A stretch of DNA of 64,000 bases from Pyrrhosoma nymphula (lineage: Eukaryota > Arthropoda > Insecta > Odonata > Coenagrionidae): NCBI GenBank assembly GCA_963573305.1, contig OY754335.1, positions 16,531,501 to 16,595,500 of the forward strand. The letters run 5' to 3'. The notes under the pieces are model-generated. The model saw only the letters and a program-made list of their open reading frames with translations. It did not search any database and had not been told where the DNA came from. Shown piece by piece: positions 58,004 through 64,000 of this stretch (the stretch's first letter is position 1; each line of letters starts with the position of its first letter). Both the position numbers and the translations under genes were made by a program.

Positions 58004-58535
58004 GGTGGCTGGAGCGGTAATCGTGAATTGTTGAAGGTACATTCTAATAATTTTTCAAGTAAGTCAAAAAAAAATATTCTTGGACCACATTTCACTCAAG
58101 TACAAGTTTATACGTTGGAAATAACCATAAATGCAGTAGTGAATATGATGCAAGTGTTACATTTAAAAAATTTGCTTCAATTAAAGTATTGTTTTGACTT
58201 GGATTTTCGGCGCGAAATTCGAAATTTACGAGAAAATCATATCTAAATACGCTATTTTTACTCTGAATGATACCTTGATATTTCTTAGTAGCAATTATAA
58301 TAATATGAAACTTCTTATTTCGCATTTAAGAGATAATCCGTATATACGTAATCGATTTTTTTCACAATATATGCCGTGTGCCATAAGAGTACTTGTTAAA
58401 ATATCATTGAATTGCCAGGAAACCAAATCGGTAGCATACAGTTTTTTTCACTTTTATCGATAGATATTACAAATAAGGACACGTATGCAAAGTTTCACTC
58501 AAATCTGTATTTTAACAAAAATCGCTCCAGCCACC
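58004..58535. mobile_element. TTAA-flanked MITE, copy C (532 bp)
   Basis: Flanked by TTAA on both sides (58000-58003 and 58536-58539). The terminal inverted repeats are GGTGGCTGGAGCG and its exact complement; counting the flanks, 20 bp match without error. The length is almost the same as copy A, and the first six bases are identical, but the interior does not align obviously with A and B, so it may be a sister family. The short frames inside on both strands are AT-driven. Confidence 0.85.
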
Positions 58536-58544
58536 TTAATAAGA

Positions 58545-60430
58545 TCTGGACTCAAGTGCACCGACCCGATCACAACTCCTTTGTACCGTGTAATTTGAAA
58601 ACATAGATGTTCAATGCAGTTTGAATGACGCACTGGAATAGAAATATCCTTACGATTGAGATGGGGTGCACCCGTACGTCATGTTTTATGTGAATTGTTG
58701 TTGCCCATGTCTGCTGTTCGCAGAATAGCAAATCGCGCTGGCGTAAATACCCATAGTGCATCAGGTGAAAAACATTGAAAAAAAACGTGGCATGTATTTA
58801 TTATGCATGAAAATATTCAATCCAATGTATGATATTGATTAACTTGAGGGAAAAATTAGTCAACAAAATACCGCTTTTGTTCGTAAATGCTTATTACAAA
58901 TTAAGAATTTGGTAAACTTTGGAAAAAATAGAACTATAAGAACTGCGGCAAAAGGAACTAGAACTGCAATTTACATGTACAGCAGTACATTGATTTTAAA
59001 AATATGCAGTTCTTTATGGCTGATTTCATTTTAGCGTAGGTAGAGTTAAGTTTCAAGTTAATGCGATAACATCAACGGAATTTAATTTATTTTCTCATAA
59101 CGTTAATGCTTTTCATGCTGAAGTTTAGAAAGCCAATTTTGCCCAACTATAACGTAAATTGTATCGACTAATATTTATATATCTCATAAAGATACCACCA
59201 AATTATCCGCAGTATCTAACCCTAAATTAAGTTCTTCCATTGCGGCATACTTAAAGCAGGAAAAATGATTGCTGTTATTCCGCAGATAGGGAATAAACTG
59301 CTATATCGGTTGGCATAAGCGGATGCACACAGTGTTTATAAACTAGTTTTGTTTACAGACTAAATTAATGGCTTAAAATCCATTGCTATTTTATCGCTTT
59401 GTTACCACATCATTTAACTTAAGGATTGAAAAATATGATCAAAAGTTCTGCAAAATGTAATTAGATTTCTCTCTCCAAGTATAAAACATTTTGAAGGCGT
59501 CAAAAAATGTTTGCAATGGATATATTTAACGGCTTTAGTTCTCATTTGCCAAGGAAAAGAAATTTGCTAAGGATGAAACTCATGATTCCAGTTTTAAGTA
59601 AATTTTCCGGATAAACCTTGCAATATTGTAGCGTAACTACTCGTATTCACTTATCGTCAAAGGATATTTTACTTGGAAATGGTGAAAACGTTGCTGCGCG
59701 GAACGATAAAAGTAATATCGTAGCACCAGCAAAAGCCGCAGTAGCGTAATGGGACGACATTTTCGCTTTGAAGGATCCATATTAATTCGGCCCGGCATAT
59801 AAGGCCCGTGGTAATGGCGTTCTTACTAATGGACTTCTGGTCATTAGTTACAGTCTTAAAGAAACGGGTAGTCGTTCTTTTAATTACTGAATGAAAGAAG
59901 AAGTGATGGATGGGAAATTAAGAACATGCAATAAAACTTTGAAAGGCTGAACATCAGGGAACGGTATAATATTTCCGGTTTGGATCGATTTTCTGTCTTC
60001 GAATGCGAAAAATATGAGCGTTCAAAATAGTTTTCGATCGGAAAGCTTCTCCTTTAATTTCCTGGTTGCGTCACTTTTCCGATTAAATTCGGCTACGCTT
60101 CACACATTTCTTTTTTTTAATATCCATGCCCCAACGGAGATTCATCGGATTTGTAACTGATCCCACAAAAAAGTGGCAAAATAAATTAAAGAAAACATTT
60201 CGAGTAGCTAGACGAATTCCATACCAAACGAAAACTGCGAAATAATTTCGGTTCCTAATTCCTTGCAGTGGCTTGAAGGTAAATAATGTTAACCAAGCTT
60301 AACGTCAAGCGTTCCCACTCGGTCACGCAAAAAAAAATTACACTCAATTTTTCAGCCTATTATGATCAGTGAGTATTCTGCCAACTTCTGCAAATTTCTG
60401 ATTATTGCTATAACTTCCCCTTACCGGGGT
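58545..60430. other. AT-rich non-coding DNA
   Basis: No gene recognised over nearly 1.9 kb; frames are rare and short. Confidence 0.5.
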
Positions 60431-60439
60431 TATCTACTA

Positions 60440-60690
60440 TGCATATAGCTTTACTGCACGTTTCTTGCCCATAATCCAGTCTCTCTTAAGTCCCTCATAC
60501 TCTCAGTCCCCTTTAAGTCGTCCAAAATCCCAATTCTATTTCTTCCTCTTCCGTATTTGCTACGTTTTCTCCCTTCTATCACCCTTCTAAACAAGCCCTC
60601 ACCTCTCTAAACGTCCTCCACCTCATTTTTCACCCGTCTCTCTCCGCCAATAATTGCCTTTCTTTTCCCACTATATTCCGCTTTATTACT
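60440..60690 (-). pseudogene. Decayed RTE-type LINE C-terminal region, minus strand
   Basis: Minus-strand frame: GLFRRVIEGRKRSKYGRGRN then RIGILDDLKGTESMRDLRET, matching GLLKAVIEGRMLGKRGRGRK / RLGFMDGMKKG...AEM of the young copy. An R-V-x-NEVEDV piece precedes it. Few stops remain in this stretch, so it is intermediate in age. Confidence 0.65.
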
Positions 60691-60699
60691 TCCGTAATT

Positions 60700-61760
60700 T
60701 TTGCAATTGAATGATGATATTTTCAAAGCCTATAGCTTTAACGCCTCTTTAGAATAATTAGGTTACCTACGCCGTCTTATACCTGCGCGTTTCCAAGATA
60801 TAGCCTAGCAACTTATAATGAACTGTGCTAAGAGCGGTCTTGTATTTTCCCTTCGGGGAACCATAACTTCGAGCGAGGAGAAATTTTCTGTCACTCAAGG
60901 GGATAAAACGCTCCTGCCAAAATGCTTGGGTGAACGTCCGCTTGGCCTCAAAAATCAATATCCAGCAAGCGTGCATTCATCTTTGATCATTATTTTATCT
61001 TGTCATCTCTGAGGAGATAAAACGTTTTATCATTAATACTGTCAAGCGTGTTACATTTACCACGGAGAATATTTGCATAAGTATGTGCAATATGCTCAAC
61101 GCAATTTCTAGAATTGCTGACACGACGCATGGTCATGGGGAAAGTCAAGGAATGTCCAAGGGTGGCCTGAGGTGCTTCACGAAAATGATTTACACCTCTC
61201 ACACCTGCGCAATTCCCACATAAATGGAAAGTTATTTTCATTTATTGCTACCGTGTACCATAATTCTCGCACTTTCTTTACCCTTCGCGATCCACGAAGA
61301 GGGATCAAGGCAGCCCAAAACGGCTTGCCAAAATGCATGGCCAAACCTTCCACTTCACTAACTTCCGTTCTTAATGGACATTAGCGACGTATTTGACCAT
61401 CCATCTCCGTAAGTTTGTATATTTTCTCAATGTCGATTCAACATGCCTCAACACTCCACCTTTGTAGTTGCTGGGCGCCTAATGTTGAAGGTCGCGAAAG
61501 TACCCCAACCAATGGAGGCACAAAACTTCACGAGGTCGAGGATGCCAATTACACACAACCAGTATCTCGGCGAAACTGAAATGTATCTCCAACACCTGAA
61601 CAGTTTCACTATTGCGCAACGCACATGTAGCTCAAAGTGGCGTCAGTGTGATCCAGTGGGCAACTTTGAAACCTATTACGCAACTCAGAATGCGATGACC
61701 ATTAGTCGAACGCGAAAATCATTTGCTCTTTTCTTTTCGGTGAGATAAGCTGCGCGCTCG
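60700..61760. other. Non-coding DNA, no recognisable gene
   Basis: The frame 61443-61748 (+, 101 codons) is not low-complexity but resembles nothing I know; it ends just before the LINE relic at 61765. Overlapping short frames at 60767-61241 are on both strands. Confidence 0.4.
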
Positions 61761-61764
61761 GCTA

Positions 61765-61890
61765 AAAACTGCCATGAGCGATCAGAGAGATAAACAAAAT
61801 AATTCGAGGTAGCTATAGAAGGACTGAGTTGGGAGCCATCGGAGACTTGAAGATTAAACGCTAGGCTAAGTTTAACAGAAAATTCCTATC
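61765..61890 (+). pseudogene. Relic of the L2/CR1-type LINE seen at 34930-35480
   Basis: The nucleotides aactgccatgagcg, gagttgggagccatcggaga and aacgctaggctaag occur in the same order and spacing as their counterparts at 35096-35190, which encode KNCYGRTD, ELGWEPLE and RARLRL. Indels have destroyed the frame. It is a much older copy of the same family and strand. Confidence 0.65.
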
Positions 61891-62148
61891 TCGCGAGTTT
61901 TAGGTCTAAACGGTGGATATTAATTTATCACCATTCCATATTTGTAGAATAGACTAAAGCAAAAGAATGAGAGTTATTCACAGGAAATTACATTGTTTTA
62001 GTAATTAATATTTCCTCGGGCACCATTAGCGAAAAAATCAAAGTGAGACCCAAATCCATGAAAAACATCTCACATTTCATCATTTCCCTTTACCAATTCC
62101 CATTGCCCTCCCTAGGGAGAATCGAGGAAATGTTTATGATTGTCTTAA

Positions 62149-62699
62149 AGAGGTTCCGCCGCGACTGTGTGAGTCAAAACAAGTACTAAATTCCACATTT
62201 TTTTATATTTTGTTCAAAAATCCTGCTTTCGCTGATGAAATCTGTTACCTAGAGAAAACCAAAAGTAAAGAAGAAAAAATGCAGATTATTCCAAGAATGT
62301 ATTTTAAATGAGCACTTTTTTCCAGCCATTAGAGCCGACTGCAGCGCCATTTCCTACTAATTACCGAATTTTGACTTACGGCAGTAATTCTTCAATAGCT
62401 AAAACAATAAGGTGGTAAGATGCCTATTTTTTATTTTTATTCAATTTCTCTGGATTATTTCCTTCATATAAATAGTTTTCCGCGAAAAAGGCATATATAT
62501 TTTATGGAAAAATACTATTTTTCCTCGTGTTTCTCTCATTCCCCCAAAGAACGCCATGTAATTTCAAGTTAAATTGTAGAATATAATAGCGTGTAAAGGT
62601 ATTATTTTGTTGTTCACATCAGATAGAGGACAGGTTTTTTTTACAAGTAGACAGAATATGAATAAAAAGACATTTTAGTCATTTTACGGTGGAACCACC
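62149..62699. mobile_element. TTAA-flanked MITE, copy B (551 bp)
   Basis: The left flank is TTAA (62145-62148) and the right flank GTAA (62700-62703), one base from TTAA. Inverted ends: AGAGGTTCCGCCG at the left and the complement of GGTGGTTCCACCG at the right, 10 of 13 matching. The interior aligns with copy A over most of its left half, for example tgtgagtcaaaa, cgctgatgaaat and ggtggtaagat in the same order. No coding capacity. Older or more mutated than copy C. Confidence 0.75.
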
Positions 62700-63026
62700 G
62701 TAATACGCCCTAGCAGAGGCACGCGCAGAGGTTCGTAGAAGTACAGTGTTCCATCCCCAATGAAGACTACGGCTTGCTGACCTTGCTCTCTCGAAGCAGA
62801 CTATGGGAGAGAGATTTACCGAGTCTCCCCCGCCAGACCTATGGGGGGTGAGGGGGGTGAACCCAACTAATTAAAAGCGTAGGGCCACTGCTGGAATTAT
62901 GACAGGTGTTTGTAAATTATGGCGTGGCCCAATTCGACCCTAATTGTACACTCTGTCCAATTATGTCACAATCACTGAAAAGAAATTACTAGCAATCCTT
63001 ACCATCAATTTGGTGTTTTCTCTCAG

Positions 63027-63215
63027 GTCGATTCGAAAGATATGTTGGCTCGGTCCTTCAAGGTCTTCTTGCGTGATTCCTTTGCTGCCGCGAAAAAAAA
63101 AAACTTTTATAGCACGAGAATCTCCGTAAATGATGTGAAATCTAACAATTTAAAAAAATCACATAGTGGTCAACTCACGGATACATTGCAATTAAATAAG
63201 ATGCGAAGCGAATAA
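63027..63215 (+). CDS. Candidate exon (unknown gene)
   Basis: A strong acceptor (ggtgttttctctcag ending at 63026) is followed immediately by 62 open codons and a TAA at 63213-63215. The translation starts VDSKDMLARSFKVFLRDSFA and is basic and mixed in composition. Possible donors lie inside (gtaaat after ATCTCC at about 63126), so the real exon could be about 99 bp. No family is recognised. With many acceptor-like tracts in the window, one such run is expected by chance. Confidence 0.25.
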   Translation, partial: VDSKDMLARSFKVFLRDSFAAAKKKNFYSTRISVNDVKSNNLKKSHSGQLTDTLQLNKMRSE

Positions 63216-63219
63216 AATG

Positions 63220-64000
63220 CGATGTAGAGAATTCCACCTCACTGGTTGTCTTGGCTGCGGCGTTTTCAGAATTGATTGGAAGATTGAGCGGAAACTTCCA
63301 AAGTAAACGATAAAGGTTGCATGGAAACGAAACCAAGGAAGCATTGCCATTAGAATGCATACTTTGAAAGAGGTTACAACCCACGATGTTTCACGCGCAC
63401 TTTTGGGTGAGAATCTACATGCAAATTGTGTACGAAACGGATTTCTAGGTAAAACTAATGGGTATATATTTACTTAACTTCATACAGCTCTTGAAATGCA
63501 ATAAAAATAATAATATCATGAATTTTATCATTAAGATAAAAAAATGTAATCTTTGAGAAATTTGGACAGATACCGTGCGTACGAAGAAAAAGTGTTCAAG
63601 ATACTTATCAGTTTTACTTAAATTTTACCCGCGATATCGAATGTCGCAAGGCCGAGCAAGTAACAGGTTAATATTATTTCATGGAATTTAATTACTATAG
63701 TGTTATTTGGTGTGCATCATAGAATTTACTAAGTCATCTTTTATAAACTGTAAAATACCCCTTTACGAGCCGCAAAAAAAGCAGAATTCGAGAACATTCA
63801 GTTCAGTGCTTCCTTCGTTACTTGTTTCAAGGACAAACTTTGATCAATTGCAGTTTTGGAAGGACTTGGCACAGTTAAGTACCTATTTATTTTCATGTTC
63901 ACGAAACAAAAAATGATAAACGACCAGACGGAATGCGAAAGTGAAATTAGAAAAAAAAGCTCCGCACCGAAGAATTTCGCAGATAAAACTAAATGTCAGG
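63220..64000. other. AT-rich non-coding DNA
   Basis: No gene recognised; short AT-driven frames only. Confidence 0.5.

Overview
This is eukaryotic, intron/intergenic-type DNA, most likely from an arthropod and probably an insect with a large, repeat-rich genome. The evidence is the AT-rich background, the lack of any long conserved reading frame, many decayed 3' ends of non-LTR retrotransposons, several tRNA-derived SINE heads and non-autonomous DNA transposons. Nothing looks bacterial: there are no operons, ribosome binding sites or CRISPR arrays. I cannot name the species from the sequence alone.

I found no complete, recognisable host gene. Most reading frames above 60 codons lie in strand-biased C-rich or G-rich blocks or in transposon remnants. 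A few short segments have convincing splice-site context or a signal-peptide-like start: 730-802 with 1109-1191 (+), 1902-1976 (-), 13564-13680 (+), 18238-18540 (-), 53670-53993 (+) and 63027-63215 (+). They are listed at low confidence as the places to look first for a real gene.

Layout. 0-5 kb: AT-rich, with a possible pair of phase-compatible exons. 5.0-7.4 kb: a LINE cluster. It holds an RTE-type 3' half (-), then an older Jockey/CR1-type LINE (-) interrupted by a 5'-truncated RTE copy (+) with a 12-bp target-site duplication. 8.4-9.1 kb: a GC-rich purine/pyrimidine-asymmetric block with a 15-G run. 12.3 kb: SINE. 15-16.5 kb: tRNA-like remnant, C-rich block, and two related hairpin elements, one a near-perfect palindrome with 100-bp arms. 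17.3-21 kb: RTE relics and C-rich blocks. 25-26.5 kb: C-rich block and LINE relic. 29 kb: GC-rich block. 33.5-35.5 kb: SINE, RTE relic and an L2/CR1-type LINE 3' end. 37.3-38.2 kb: two RTE relics. 44.2 kb: a palindrome made of two facing tRNA-like units. 45.1-46.6 kb: inverted repeat, full-length TTAA-flanked MITE and CpG-rich tract. 49-51.1 kb: GA-rich DNA, then three diverged tandem copies of a unit of about 0.55-0.63 kb. 53 kb: RTE relic. 55.8-56.9 kb: microsatellite, CpG-rich block and two opposed tRNA-like SINEs. 58.0-58.5 and 62.1-62.7 kb: two more members of the TTAA-flanked MITE group. 60.5 and 61.8 kb: LINE relics.

The elements do not form a pathway; the window is mainly a record of transposition and decay. 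The best new observations are the TTAA-flanked MITE group (three complete copies), the 100-bp-arm palindrome, the tRNA-like palindrome, the nested LINE insertion with intact target-site duplication, and the degenerate triplication at 49.6-51.1 kb.
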